Counted from the first letter of the stretch, positions 11,623-24,209 are shown. The stretch is 64,000 nucleotides of DNA from Hirundichthys speculiger (GCA_018398805.1 JAGFBZ010000931.1:1-64000); one strand, 5' to 3'. Translations and numbers: made by a program. Notes: generated from the sequence alone by a model not told the origin.

Positions 11623-11951
11623 ACTTATTCATATCCTGTATATGAACTACACTATGTGTAACATTAGGTAACACTCCAGAAGGGTTGAGAGTCTGGGTGG
11701 GAAGACGGGTGGGTCAGGGTTTTTTTCTTTTCTTTTTTTTCTTTTTCTCTTTTCTTCTCTTCAACTTATTTCTGTTTATGTTCTATGTTCATTTTATCTT
11801 GTGAGGATTATTTCTTTTTTCTTTTTAAACAAATGATGAATAGCCCTCCTCACTGTTGTTCATACTGTATGTGATAAAAAGGAAGATAAAATGTTTCTAT
11901 GGCTACCATGTATCATGATGCCGCTCTTCACAATAAAAAATATTTGAAACA

Positions 11952-11966
11952 AGAAAACATCTTATC
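11952..11966. repeat. 3' target-site duplication of the LINE
   Basis: AGAAAACATCTTATC, identical at 15 of 15 positions to 6696-6710. Confidence 0.9.
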
Positions 11967-12347
11967 CTGGTCTGAGCAGTCTCAGTTTGGGGTTTTTGAT
12001 GTGAGCCTGTCTGAGGTGATCTGTCAAATAAGAAAAAAAAAAAAAGCCTTTTTTTCCCCTCCTTTTTTTTTTCCACAGAGAGAATTGTGGTTTCACAAAT
12101 CCTCACCTGCACTCTTATGCAGGGCCGTCGGACAGGGGGTAAAAGTTACACAGCCTTGGGGGGGCCCATGGCAGAGGGGGGCCCACGGGAAGCAAAGGGG
12201 GAAAAAAATTATGTATTGAATATATTAGTTAATACCAAAACTAAATTTCATGACAGATATTGATCGTTATGCAAACTTGGTGGGCCCTATATTAAATGGC
12301 ATATTGTTGTAATCCAAAAACCTTAAGTCTGTTGTGACGGTGGTGAT
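11967..12347. other. spacer with possible hAT-like remnant
   Basis: From about 12121 the sequence reads CAGGGCCGTCGGAC, followed by GGGGGGCCCATGG, GGGGGGCCCACGG and TGGGCCCTATATTAAATGG. CAGGGCCG-type starts and 'GGCCC' bodies occur in some vertebrate hAT nonautonomous elements. Neither an opposite terminus nor an 8-bp duplication could be confirmed, so the identity is weak. Confidence 0.3.
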
Positions 12348-12387
<40 letters not shown>

Positions 12388-12404
12388 GGGGGGGGGGGGG
12401 GGGG
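12348..12404 (+). repeat. 57-bp poly-G tract
   Basis: Thirty-nine Gs, one T (12387), then seventeen Gs. It has strong potential for G-quadruplex formation and is a probable assembly or length-error site. Confidence 0.9.
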
Positions 12405-12796
12405 CATCCCCTCCCCTCCATCCCCCGCCCACAGCTGAAAATTAGCACATAATTCTTAATTCTAAATCTTTGAAAAATGAAGACCCTGTAACATGTACCA
12501 GGAAATAGCCAGGAAATGGTCTGTTGAGTCCAGAGAGGATGCACAGGACACATAAATCCAGTCCCGTAAATCACCTAGGGGCAGAACATCATAAAATAAA
12601 CTTGTTTCCTGGCAATAACTGAGCTGGTGACCTCACACGCACCTTCAAAAGACTCCACAGGTGAGTAGACAGCGTGAACGGAAACTTTTTGGTGCCAGGC
12701 TGCAGGTGACTTCCTGGACTGAATAAGAGAGTTTGATGTAGCCCTTCTTCTGAAACCTTCTTTGCTCTCTTGCAGGTAAGTCACCTCCATATGAAG
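12405..12796. other. single-copy spacer between the poly-G tract and the 14-bp array
   Basis: No coding region recognised. It contains a strong donor-like ACAG|GTGAGT near 12660 and the recursive-splice-like site at 12775/12776. Confidence 0.5.
12750..12781 (+). promoter_or_regulatory. candidate recursive splice site
   Basis: A pyrimidine tract ending CTCTCTTGCAG is followed immediately by GTAAGT, so a near-consensus 3' splice site and a consensus 5' splice site abut at 12775/12776 with no exon between. This is the signature of recursive ('zero-nucleotide exon') splice sites in long animal introns. It needs a host gene transcribed on the plus strand; the only other hint of one is the candidate exon at 31426-31494. 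Confidence 0.35.
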
Positions 12797-15700
12797 GCAG
12801 CAGATACCAGGCAGCAGATACCAGACAGCAAATACCAGTCAACAGCTACCAGGCAGCAGATACCAGTCAACATATACCAGGCAGCAGATACCAGGCAGCA
12901 GATATCAGGAGGCAGATAATAGTGAACAGATACCAGTCAGCAAATACCAGTCAACAGCTACCAGGCAGCAGATATCAGTCAACATATACCAGGCAGCAGA
13001 TACCAGGCAGCAGATATCAAGAGGCAAATAATAGTGAACAGATGCCAGTCAGCAAATACCAGTCATCAGCTACCAGGCAGCAGATAACAGGCAGCAGATA
13101 CCAGTCAACAGATACCAGTCAACAGATACCAGTCAACAGAAACCAGGCAGCAGATACCAGGCAGCAGATACCGGTCAACAGATATCAGGAAGCAGATACC
13201 AGTGAACAGATACCAGTCAACAGATACCAGTCAACAGAAACCAGGCAGCAGATACCAGGCAGCAGATACCAGTCAACAGATATCAGGAAGCAGATACCAG
13301 TGAACAGATACCAGGCAGCAGATACCAGTCAGCATGATACCGGGCAGCAGATATCAGTCAATAGATACCAGTCAACAGATACCAGGCAGCAGATAGCAGT
13401 CAGCAGATATCAGGAAGCAGATACCAGTCAACAGACACCAGTCAGCAGATACCAGTCAACATATACCAGGCAGCAGATACCAGTCAACATGATACCAGGC
13501 AGCAGATATCAGTCAACAGATACCAGGCAGCAGATACAAGTCAGCAGATACCGGGCAGCAGATACCAGGCAGCAAATACCAGTCAACAGCTACAAGGCAG
13601 CAGATATCAGTCAACATATACAGGGCAGCAGATAATAGTGAACAGATACCAGTCAGCAAATACCAGTCAACAGCTACCAGGCAGCAGATACCAGGCAGCA
13701 GATACCAGTCAGCAGATACCAGTCAACAGAAACCAGGCAGCAGATACCAGGCAGCAGATACCGGTCAACAGATATCAGGAAGCAGATACAAGTGAACAGA
13801 TACCGGTCAGCAGATACTAGTCAGCAGATACCAGTTAACAGATACCAGGCAGCAGATACCAGTCAGCATGATAACGTGCAGCAGATATCAGTCAATAGAT
13901 ACCAGTCAACAGATACCAGGCAGCAGATAGCAGTCAGCAGATATCAGGAAGCAGATACCAGTCAACAGACACTAGTCAGCAGATACCAGTCAACAGATAC
14001 CAGGGAGCAGATAGCCAGTCAACATGATACCAGGCAGCAGATATCAGTCAACAGATACCAGGCAGCAGATACCGGGCAGCAGAAACCGGGCAGCAGATAC
14101 CGGGCAGCATATACCAGGCAGCAGATACCGGGCAGCAGATACCAGGCAGAAGATACGAGGCAGAAGATACCAGTCAGCAGATACCGGGCAGCAGATACCA
14201 GTCAGCAGATACCGGGCAGCAGATACCAGGCAGCAGATACCAGTCAGCAGATACCGGGCAGCAGATACCAGTCAGCAGATACCGGTCAGCAGATACGAGC
14301 CAGCAGATACCAGTCAGCAGATATCAGGCAGCAGATACGAATCAACAGATACCAGGCAGCAGATACCAGTCAGCAGATACCAGGCAGCAGATACCAGTCA
14401 ACAGATATCAGGAAGCAGATACCAGTGAACAGATACCGGTCAGCAGATACTAGTCAGCAGATACCAGTTAACAGATACCAGGCAGCAGATACCAAGCAGC
14501 ATGATACCGTGCAGCAGATATCAGTCAATAGATACCAGTCAACAGATACCAGGCAGCAGATACCAGTCAGCAGATATCAGGAAGCAGATACCAGTCAACA
14601 GACACCAGTCAGCAGATACCAGTCAACAGATTCCAGGCAGCAGATACCAGTCAACAGATACCAGGCAGCAGATACCAGTCAGCAAATACCAGTCAACAGA
14701 TACAAGGCAGCAGATATCAGTCAACATATACAGGGCAGCAGATACCAGGCAGCAGATATCAGGAGGCAGATAATAGTGAACAGATACCAGTCAGCAAATA
14801 CCACCAGTCAACAGCTACCAGGCAGCAGATATCAGTCAACATATACCAGGCAGCAGATACCAGGCAGCAGATATCAAGAGGCAAATAATAGTGAACAGAT
14901 GCCAGTCAGCAAATACCAGTCATCAGCTACCAGGCAGCAGATAACAGGCAGCAGATACCAGTCAACAGATACCAGTCAACAGATACCAGTCAACAGAAAC
15001 CAGGCAGCAGATACCAGGCAGCAGATACCGGTCAACAGATATCAGGAAGCAGATACCAGTGAACAGATACCAGTCAACAGATACCAGTCAACAGAAGCCA
15101 GGCAGCAGATACCAGGCAGCAGATACCAGTCAACAGATATCAGGAAGCAGATACCAGTGAACAGATACCAGGCAGCAGATACCAGTCAGCATGATACCGG
15201 GCAGCAGATATCAGTCAATAGATACCAGTCAACAGATACCAGGCAGCAGATAGCAGTCAGCAGATATCAGGAAGCAGATACCAGTCAACAGACACCAGTC
15301 AGCAGATACCAGTCAACATATACCAGGCAGCAGATACCAGTCAACATGATACCAGGCAGCAGATATCAGTCAACAGATACCAGGCACCAGATACAAGTCA
15401 GCAGATACCGGGCAGCAGATACCAGGCAGCAAATACCAGTCAACAGCTACAAGGCAGCAGATATCAGTCAACATATACAGGGAAGCAGATAATAGTGAAC
15501 AGATACCAGTCAGCAAATACCAGTCAACAGCTACCAGGCAGCAGATACCAGGCAGCAGATATCAGGAAGCAGATACAAGTGAACAGATACCGGTCAGCAG
15601 ATACTAGTCAGCAGATACCAGTTAACAGATACCAGGCAGCAGATACAAGTCAGCATGATAACGTGCAGCAGATATCAGTCAATAGATACCAGTCAACAGA

Positions 15701-16690
15701 TACCAGGCAGCAGATAGCAGTCAGCAGATATCAGGAAGCAGATACCAGTCAACAGACACTAGTCAGCAGATACCAGTCAACAGATACCAGGGAGCAGATA
15801 CCAGTCAACATGATACCAGGCAGCAGATATCAGTCAACAGATACCAGGCAGCAGATACCGGGCAGCAGAAACCGGGCAGCAGATACCAGGCAGCATATAC
15901 CAGGCAGCAGATACCGGGCAGCAGATACCAGGCAGAAGATACGAGGCAGAAGATACCAGTCAGCAGATACCGGGCAGCAGATACCAGTCAGCAGATACCG
16001 GGCAGCAGATACCAGGCAGCCGATACCAGTCAGCAGATACCGGGCAGCAGATACCAGTCAGCAGATACCGGTCAGCAGATACGAGCCAGCAGATACCAGT
16101 CAGCAGATATCAGGCAGCAGATACGAATCAACAGATACCAGGCAGCAGATACCAGTCAGCAGATACCAGTCAACAGATATTAGGAAGCAGATACCAGTGA
16201 ACAGATACCGGTCAGCAGATACTAGTCAGCAGATACCAGTTAACAGATACCAGGCAGCAGATACCAAGCAGCATGATACCGTGCAGCAGATATCAGTCAA
16301 TAGATACCAGTCAACAGATACCAATCAGCAGATACCAGGCAGCAGATACCAGTCAGCAGATACCAGCCAGCAGATACCAGTCAGCAGATACCGGGCAGCA
16401 GATGCCAGTCAGCAGATACCAGTCAGCAAATACCGGGCAGCAGATACCAGTCAGCAGATACCAGGCAGCAGATACCAGTCATCAGCAGATACCAGGCAGC
16501 AGATACCAGTCAGCACATACCGGCAGCAGATACCAGTCAGCAAATACCGGGCAGCAGATACCAGTCAGCACATACCAGGCAGCAGATACCAGTCAGCAGA
16601 TACCAGTCAGCAGATACCAGTCAGCAAATACCGGGCAGCAGATGCCAGTCAGCAGATACCAGGCAGCAGATACCAGTCAGAAGATACCAG
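12797..16690. repeat. 14-bp minisatellite with higher-order structure
   Basis: About 275 units of CAGATACCAGTCAG and variants (CAGATACCAGGCAG, CAACAGATACCA). Three units make 42 bp, so Q/S/R/Y-rich open frames up to 566 residues arise; these are not genes. On top of the 14-bp period is a longer period: the marker GCAAATAATAGTGAACAG occurs at 13024 and 14881 (1857 bp apart), and the block starting at 13638 recurs at 15495, also 1857 bp away. A second marker (GAACAGATACCGGTCAGCAG) at 13794, 14427, 15581 and 16199 shows internal deletions and a 633-bp sub-duplication. Confidence 0.95.
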
Positions 16691-18622
16691 TGAGAATCAT
16701 CTCTTTACTCCTAGAATAATCTCTTTACTCTGAGAATCATCTCTCTACTCTGAGAATCAGCTCTCTACTCTAAGAATCATCTCTCTACTCAGAGAATCAG
16801 CTCTTTACTCTGAGAATAATCTCTCTACTCTGAGAATCAGCTCTGTACTCTGAGAATCATCTCTCTGCTCTGAGAATCAGCTCTTTATTCCGAGAATCAT
16901 CTCTCTACTCTGAGAATCATCTCTCTACTCTGAGAATCATCTCTCTACCCCGAGAATCATCTCTCTACTCTCAGAATCATCTCTGTACTCTGAGAATCAT
17001 CTCTGTACACTGAGAATCATCTCTGTACTCTGAGAATAATCTCTCCACTCCGAGAATCATCTCTCTACTCTGAGAATCATCTCTCTACTCTGAGAATCAT
17101 CTCTCTACTCTGAGAATCATCTCTCTACTCCGAAAATCATCTCTCTACTCTGAGAATCATCTCTCTACTCTCGACTCACTCGAGAATCATCTCTCTACTC
17201 TCTCTACTCTGACATCTTCCGATCTCAAAAATCATCTCTCTACCCCGAGAATCATCTCTCTACTCCGAGAATCATCTCTCTACTCTGAGAATCATCTCTG
17301 TACTCTGAGAATCATCTCTCTACTCTGAGAATCATCTCTCTACTCCGAATATCATCTCTCTACTCCGAGAATCATCTCTTTACTCTGAGAATCATCTCTC
17401 TACTCAGAGAATCATCTCTCTAATCTGCGAATCATCTCTCAACTCCGAGAATCTCTCTCTACTCCGAGAATCATCTCTCTACTCCAAGAATCATCTCTCT
17501 ACTCTGAGAATCATCTCTCTACTCTGAGAATCATCTCTCTACTCCGAGAATCATCTCTCTACTCTGAGAGTCATCTCTCTACTCCGAGAATCATCTCTTT
17601 ACTCTGAGAATCATTTCTCTACTCTGAGAATCATCTCTCTACTCCAAGAATCATCTCTCTACTCTGAGAATCATCTCTCTACTCTGAGAATCATCTCTCT
17701 ACTCAGAGAATCATCTCTCTACTCTGAGAATCATCTCTCTACTCCGAAAATCATCTCTCTACCCCGAGAATCATCTCTCTACTCAGAGAATCATCTCTCT
17801 ACTCTGAGAATCATCTCTCTACTCTGAGAGTCATCTCTCTACTCCAAGAATCATCTCTCTACTCTGAGAATCATCTCTCTACTCTGAGAATCATCTCTCT
17901 ACTCTGAGAGTCATCTCTCTACTCTGAGAATCATCTCTCTCTCCTCTCTCCTCTGAGAATCATCTCTCTACTCTGAGAATCATCTCTCTACTCTGAGAAT
18001 CATCTCTCTACTCTGAGAATCATCTCTCTACTCTGAGATCATCTCTCTACTCTGAGAATCATCTCTCTACTCTGAGAATCATCTCTCTACTCTGAGAATC
18101 ATCTCTCTCTCTGAGAATCATCTCTCTACTTCTCTGAGAAATCATCTCTCTATCAGAATCATCTCTCTACTCCAAGAATCATCTCTCTACTCTGAGATCA
18201 TCTCTCTACTCTGAGAATCATCTCTCTACTCTGAGAGTCATCTCTCTACTCTGAGAATCATCTCTCTACTCTACTACTCCGAGAATCATCTCTCTACTCT
18301 GAGAGTCATCTCTCTACTCTGAGAATCATCTCTCTACTCCAAGAATCATCTCTCTACTCTGAGAATCATCTCTCTACTCTGAGATCATCTCTCTACTCTG
18401 AGAATCATCTCTCTACTCCAAGAATCATCTCTCTACTCTGAGAATCATCTCTCTACTCTGACAATCATCTCTCTACTCAGAGAATCATCTCTCTAATCTG
18501 CGAATCATCTCTCTACTCTGAGAATCATCTCTCTACTCTGACAATCATCTCTCTACTCAGAGAATCATCTCTCTAATCTGCGAATCATCTCTCTACTCCG
18601 AGAATCATCTCTCTACTCTGGA
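16691..18622. repeat. 20-bp minisatellite
   Basis: About 95 units of GAGAATCATCTCTCTACTCT with variants (CCGAGAATC, CAGAGAATC). It abuts the previous 14-bp array with no spacer, the junction falling within ...CCAGT|GAGAATCATC. One strand is strongly pyrimidine-rich. No open frame is believable. Confidence 0.95.
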
Positions 18623-20090
18623 GACGGCAGGACCAGAGCCTTAGACCGTGTTAGACTGTGACCTCGCAGTGACACCGCTGTGACCAGAAGACGACCTCAT
18701 GATGACATTACGCTGAGATATATTTCCCTGTGTGTGAGTGTGAACGCTGCCGCTCTTTGATCACGGCCCTCTGGACTTCCTCCCTCCGGTTGCCGTGGGA
18801 ACCGTGAGCTCACGGCTTCCTTGCTCTTCAGATCACATCCTGAGTCATGTGACCACACCTTTGCCTTTGACTGGCAGTGGAGATGTACGGTCAGGTGTCC
18901 AGGACGCGTGCACACACACGCGCCTCAGATGAGTGCATGTGCACGTGATGGCTGGTGGATGGTGGATCACATTGAAGCTTCTTTCCAGGGCATCACCATG
19001 GCGACAGGGCAGAACCAACATCTCATTTGCATGTATTAAAATGTTCAGGGACGTGTGAAGCCAGCGGAGACGCACACGAGCAACAATAACCTGGGTGTCA
19101 ATCACTTCTGTGTATGTTTGAGGAGCCTTCATTCTCCCAACACACCTATCGAGGTCCAGACTGTGCTCCCAGCATGCACTGTGTTTGCGGCGTCATGCTC
19201 GAGTGTGTTTGTATAGCTGTATGTACCCAAACGTGGCGTGAATGTGCACGTTTGTTGGCCGACAGGGCGGTGTCTGTTAGACAGGATTAGCCGTTGCCAT
19301 GGTGCCCGTGTGTGAGGACGTGCGAGTGTCACATCGTCACGTGATGCTCCTCCCTTCGCCGACCTGACAACACGTGAAAATGCTAAACGTGCCAACCAAT
19401 GGGATCGCCCAGCATCTTCCGTGTTGGCCTTTGATTTCCATCACTCGTGGGGCTCCTCCTACTCGTAGCTCCGCCCCATCAGGCCCTTCTCCGTCCCAAC
19501 ACTGCCCCCTTGTGTTTGCTCCTGACTTCCAGACCAGATTTCTGTCGTCTTCCTCTCATCCTTCTTCATCCACCTCTTCTTCTCCTTTCTGCTTCCATCT
19601 CTTCTCTTCGTCTTCACCCTCTCCATCCCTTCACATCCCACTTGCTCTTCTCTTCTTCTTCTGCTGTCCTGTCAGAGGTCAGAGGGAGGTCAGGGTTCAG
19701 GAGGAGTTCACCTCCAACCCCTCCACCGAGCCTTCAGCCAATGACGGATCACTTCCTATTTAGACCCTAAAGAGGCGTGTCCATGCGTGGAAAAGACGAG
19801 ATCAAAACAGAAGAACATTAATTTCTGAAATAAATAGAACAGAACAAAGCATTCATGTCATAATTGCACCATTATCATATAAAAAATAGTGAAAATAAGA
19901 CGTCATTATAAATATATGTATCACTGAAGAGATATATGAAACTAATGAAAATAAAATCTCATTATAGATATAACAATATTAACTGTAAATGTGAAATGTA
20001 ACTATGTAAGTAATAACTGTTGTTAAAGGGGACAGGTGACTGATTCATAAAGACAGTGATGATAAAACGATGCAGAAGTGAATGAAGAGA
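18623..20090. other. single-copy spacer
   Basis: GC-moderate in the first half, with CACGTG-type motifs and a pyrimidine-rich stretch at 19540-19670; AT-rich after 19800. Open frames up to 129 residues lack recognisable domains and reflect composition bias. No RNA gene seen. Confidence 0.5.
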
Positions 20091-23000
20091 ACCTTCACCC
20101 CCTCTGGTCCACCTTCCCACCTTCTGGTCCACCTTCACCCCCTCTGGTCCACCCCCCTCTGGTCCACCTTCAGTCCCTCTGGTCCAACTTCCCCCCCTCT
20201 GGTCCACCTTCACCCCCTCTGGTCCACCTTCACCCCCTCTGGTCCACCTTCCTGCCCTCTGGTACACCTTCACCCCCTCTGGTCCACCTTCCTGCCCTCT
20301 GGTCCACCTTCACCCCCCTCTGGTCCCCTTCCCACCTTCCCTCTGGTCCACCTTCACCCCTCTGGTCCACCCCCCCTCTGGTCCACCTTCCCCCTCTGGT
20401 CCACCTTCCCCCCCTCTGGTCCACCTCACCTTCCCCCCTCTGGTCCCCCTTCCCCCCTCTGGTCCACCTTCACCCCCTCTGGTCCACCTTCACCCCTCTG
20501 GTCCACCTTCACCTCCTCTGGTCCACCTTCACCCCTCTGGTCCACCTTCACCCCTCTGGTCCACCTTCCCCCTCTGGTCCACCTTCACCCCCTCTGGTCC
20601 ACCTTCACCACCTTCTGTCCACCTCCCCTCTGGTCCACCTTCACCCCCTCTGGTCCACCTCACCCTCTGTCCACCTTCACCCTCTGGTCCACACACCTTC
20701 CCCCTTCTGGTCCACCTTCACCCCTCTGGTCCACCTTCCCCCCCCCTCTGGTCCACCTTCCCCCCCCTCTGTCCACCTTCACCTCCTCTGGTCCACCTTC
20801 ACACCCTCTGTTCCCCACCTTCACCCCTCTGGTCCACCTTCACCCCCTCTGGTCCACCTTGACCCCCTCTGGGTCCCACCTTCACCCCCTCTGGTCCACC
20901 TTCCTGCCCTCTAGTCCACCTTCACCCCCTCTGGTCCACCTTCCCCCTCTGGTCCCCCTCCCCCCCCTCTGGTCCACCTTCCCCACGGTCCACCTTCACC
21001 CCTCTGGTCCAACCTTCACCCCCTCTGGTCCACCTTCCCCCCTCTGGTCCACCTTCACCTTCACCCCCCCTCTGGTCCACCTTCACCCCTCTGGTCCCCC
21101 TTGGTCCACCTTCACCCCTCTGGTCCACCTTCCCCCCTCTGGTCCACCTGGTCCACCTTCACACACCCCCCCCTCTGTCCACCTTCCCCCCCTCTAGTCC
21201 ACCTTCACCTCACCCCCTCTGGTCCACCTTCCCCCCCTGGTCCCTCTGGTCCACCTTCACCCCTCTGGTCCACCTTCACCCCTCTGGTCCACCTTCCCCC
21301 TTCCCCCCCTCTGGTCCACCTTCCCCCCTCTGGTCCACCTTCACCCCTCTGGTCCACCTTCACCCCCTCTGGTCCACCTTCCCCCCTCTGGTCCACCTTC
21401 ACCTCTGTCCCTTCACCCCTCTGGTCCCCCTTCACCCCTCTGGTCCACCTTCCCCCCTTCCACCCCCCCTCTGGTCCACCTTCACCCCCTCTGGTCCACC
21501 TTCACCCCTCTGGTCCACCTTCCCCCCTCTGGTCCACCTTTCACCCCCTCTGGTCCACCTTCCTGCCCTCTCTGGTCCACCTTCCACCTCACCTTCCCTC
21601 TGGTCCACCTTCCCCCCCTACCCTCTGGTCCACCTTAACGCCCTCTGGTCCACCTTCAACCCCTCTGGTCCACCTTCCCCCCCTCTGGTCCACCTTCCCC
21701 CCCCCTCTGGTCCACCTTCCCCCTCTCCACCTTCCACCTTCACCCCCTCTGGTCCACCTTCACCCCCTCTGGTCCACCTTCACCCCTCTGGTCTGGTCCA
21801 CCCTTCCTCCCTTTGGTCCACCTTCACCCCCTCTGGTCCACCTTCACCACCTTCACCCGCTGGTCCACCTTCCTGCCCTTTGGTCCACCTTCCCCCCTCT
21901 GGTCCACCTTCCCCCCCTCTGGTCCACCTTCCCCCCTCTGGTCCCCTCTTCCACCTTCCCCCCTCTGGTCCACCTTGGTCCACCTTCCTGCCCTCTGGTC
22001 CACCTTCCCCCTCTGGTCCACCCCTCTAGTCCACCTTCACCCCTCTGGTCCGCCTTCCTGCCCTCTGGTCCACCTTCCCCCCTCTGGTCCACCTTCACCC
22101 CCCTCTGGTCCACCTTCCTGCCCTCTAGGTCCCCCCCTTCCCCCCTCTGGTCCACCTTCCTGCCTCTGGTCCACCTTCACGCCCTCTGGTCCACCTTCCC
22201 CCCTCTGGTCCACCTTCACCTCTTCCGGTCCACCTTCCCCCCTCTGGTCCACCTTCCACCTCTTCCCGGTCCCCTCACCCCTTTCCACCTTCACCCCTCT
22301 GGTCCACCTTCCCCCCTCTGGTCCACCTTCCACCTTCACCCCCTCTGGTCCACCTTCCCCCCTCTGGTCCACCACCTTCCCCCCTCTGTCCACCTTCCCC
22401 CTCTGGTCCACCTTCCCCCCTCTAGTCCACCTTCACCCCTCTCTGGTCCACCCTTCCCCCACCTCTGGTCCCTTCTGCCCTTTGGTCCACCTTCACCCCC
22501 TCTGGTCCACCTCCCCCCCTCTGGTCCACCTTCACCCCTCTGGTCCACCTTCCTGCCCTTGGTCCACCTTCACCCCCTCCCCCCTGGTCCACCTTCCCCC
22601 CCTCTGGTCCACCTTCCACCCTTGGTCCTCCCCCCTCTGGTCCACCTTCACCCCTCTGGTCCACCTTCCCCCCTCTGGTCCACCTTCACCCCCCTCTGTT
22701 CCACCTTCCCCCCTCTGGTCCACCTTCACCTTCCTCTGGTCCACCTTCCCCCCTCTGGTCCACCTTCCACCTTCCTGCCCCCTCTTGGTCCCACCTTCAC
22801 CCCCTCTGGTCCACCTTCCCCCCCCCTCTGGTCCACCCCTCTGGTCCACCCCCCCTCTGGTCCCCTTCCCCCCTCTAGTCCACCTTCACCCCTCTGGTCC
22901 ACCTTCCTGCCCCTCTGGTCCACCTTCCCCCCTCTGGTCCACCTTCACCCCTCTGGTCCACCTTCCCCCCTCTGGTCCACCTTCCCCCCTCTGGTCCACC

Positions 23001-23770
23001 TTCACCCCCACCCCTCTGGTCCACCTTCACCCCTCCCCCTCTAGTCCACCTTCCCCCCTCTAGTCCACCTTCAAGTCCACCTCACCCCTCTGGTCCGCCT
23101 TCCTGCCCTTCTGGTCCGCCTTCCTGCCCTCTGGTCCACCTTCCTGCCCCTTTGGTCCACCTTCCCCCCTCTGGTCCACCTTCACCCCCTCTGGTCCACC
23201 TTCACCCCTCTACCCTCCACCTTCCCCCCCTCGGTCCACCTTCCTCCCTCTGGTCCACCTTCACCCCCTCTGGTCCACCTTCACCCCCCTCTGGTCCACC
23301 TTCCCCCCCTGCCCCTTCTGGTCCACTTCCCCCCACCTTCCTGGTCACCCCACCCCCCCCTGGTCCCCCCCCCTCCCCCCGGTCCACTTCCCCCCCTCTT
23401 GTCCCTGGTCCACCTGCCCCCCCCTCTGGCCCCCCCCCCCCGGTCCACTACCCCCCCCTCCCCTGGTCCACCTCCCCCTCCCCCCCCTCTGGTCCACCTC
23501 CCCCCTCTGGTCCACCTTCCCCCCTCTGGTCCCCACCCCCCCTGGTCCACCTTCCCCCTCTGGTCCACCTTCCACCCCTCTGGTCCACCTTCCTCCCCTC
23601 CCACTGGTCCACTTTCCTCTCACTGGTCCACCATCCCTCCCCCTCTGGTCCACCCTCCGGCCCTCTTGTCCCCCATACCCCCTCTGGTCCACCGTCCCTC
23701 CCCCTCTGGTCCACCCCCCCCACCCCACCCCACCCCACCCCACCCCCCCCCCCCCCTCCCCCCAGTCCAC
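20091..23770. repeat. 20-21 bp polypyrimidine minisatellite
   Basis: About 180 units of TCTGGTCCACCTTCACCCCC with frequent CCTTCCCCCC and CCTTCCTGCC versions and variable C-run length. The plus strand is C/T-rich throughout and ends in nearly pure C near 23700-23760. Open frames of up to 647 residues rich in S/T/P/L (plus) or G/E/V/D (minus) are artefacts. Homopurine-homopyrimidine arrays of this kind can form triplex or quadruplex DNA. Confidence 0.95.
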
Positions 23771-24209
23771 CTGTCTTTAAGCCACACTGGCTTCATAAAA
23801 ACACTCAAATATACGTGTGTGTTTGAGTGTTTTTAAACCTTTACTGGGTAAATTATTATGTTTGATGATGTCAGACATGCTCAAGAAAAAGTAACAGAAG
23901 TAAAAAAGTTTCATCTTATTCTCCAGTGACCCTCTGAACTTCAGAAGTTCACTCTCTGTCTCCTCTTCTGGCCTTTTGATGACCCTGAACCCCCCACAGG
24001 GTTAAGTTCAGTTCAGGGGTTCAGGCTGGACTGCAGGCCAAAGTGTGTGCATGCACGTGCATATGTGTGTGCATGTGTCTGTGCATGTGTGTGAGGCTGC
24101 TGACTCCACTCAGATCAGAAACAGAAGAAGTCCATGTAATAATAAAACAGACAACAGTAACGTGTGATGTTAATAACATGACTGCCTAATCTGCTGGCCA
24201 ACAGTGAAG
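23771..24209. other. single-copy spacer with GTGCATGT stretch
   Basis: Contains a short TGTGTGCATG-type microsatellite near 24040-24090. Nothing else recognised. Confidence 0.5.

Larger units (their letters stand above)
6711..11951 (+). mobile_element. full-length L1-clade LINE insertion, defective
   Basis: A 5241-bp non-LTR retrotransposon bounded by identical 15-bp duplications. In order it has a 5' UTR of about 170 bp, ORF1 (6879-7784), an inter-ORF region of about 600 bp, a broken ORF2 (8391-11622), and a 3' UTR with a T-rich tract (about 11720-11765) and AATAAA at 11932-11937 just before the A-rich end. The matched duplications show that insertion was complete at the 5' end rather than truncated. 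ORF2 lacks its catalytic core, so the copy is not autonomous. Gene order, ORF1 type and ORF2 motifs place it in the L1 superfamily; the exact fish family cannot be named by eye. Confidence 0.92.

Noticed and set aside
12922..16733. Q/S/R/Y-rich proteins of 237-566 residues
   Set aside because: Product of the 14-bp minisatellite (three units make 42 bp). No start context, domain or splice support.
20078..23836. Proline/serine-rich or glycine-rich proteins up to 647 residues on both strands
   Set aside because: Product of the C/T-rich 20-21 bp array. All frames of the same DNA are open.
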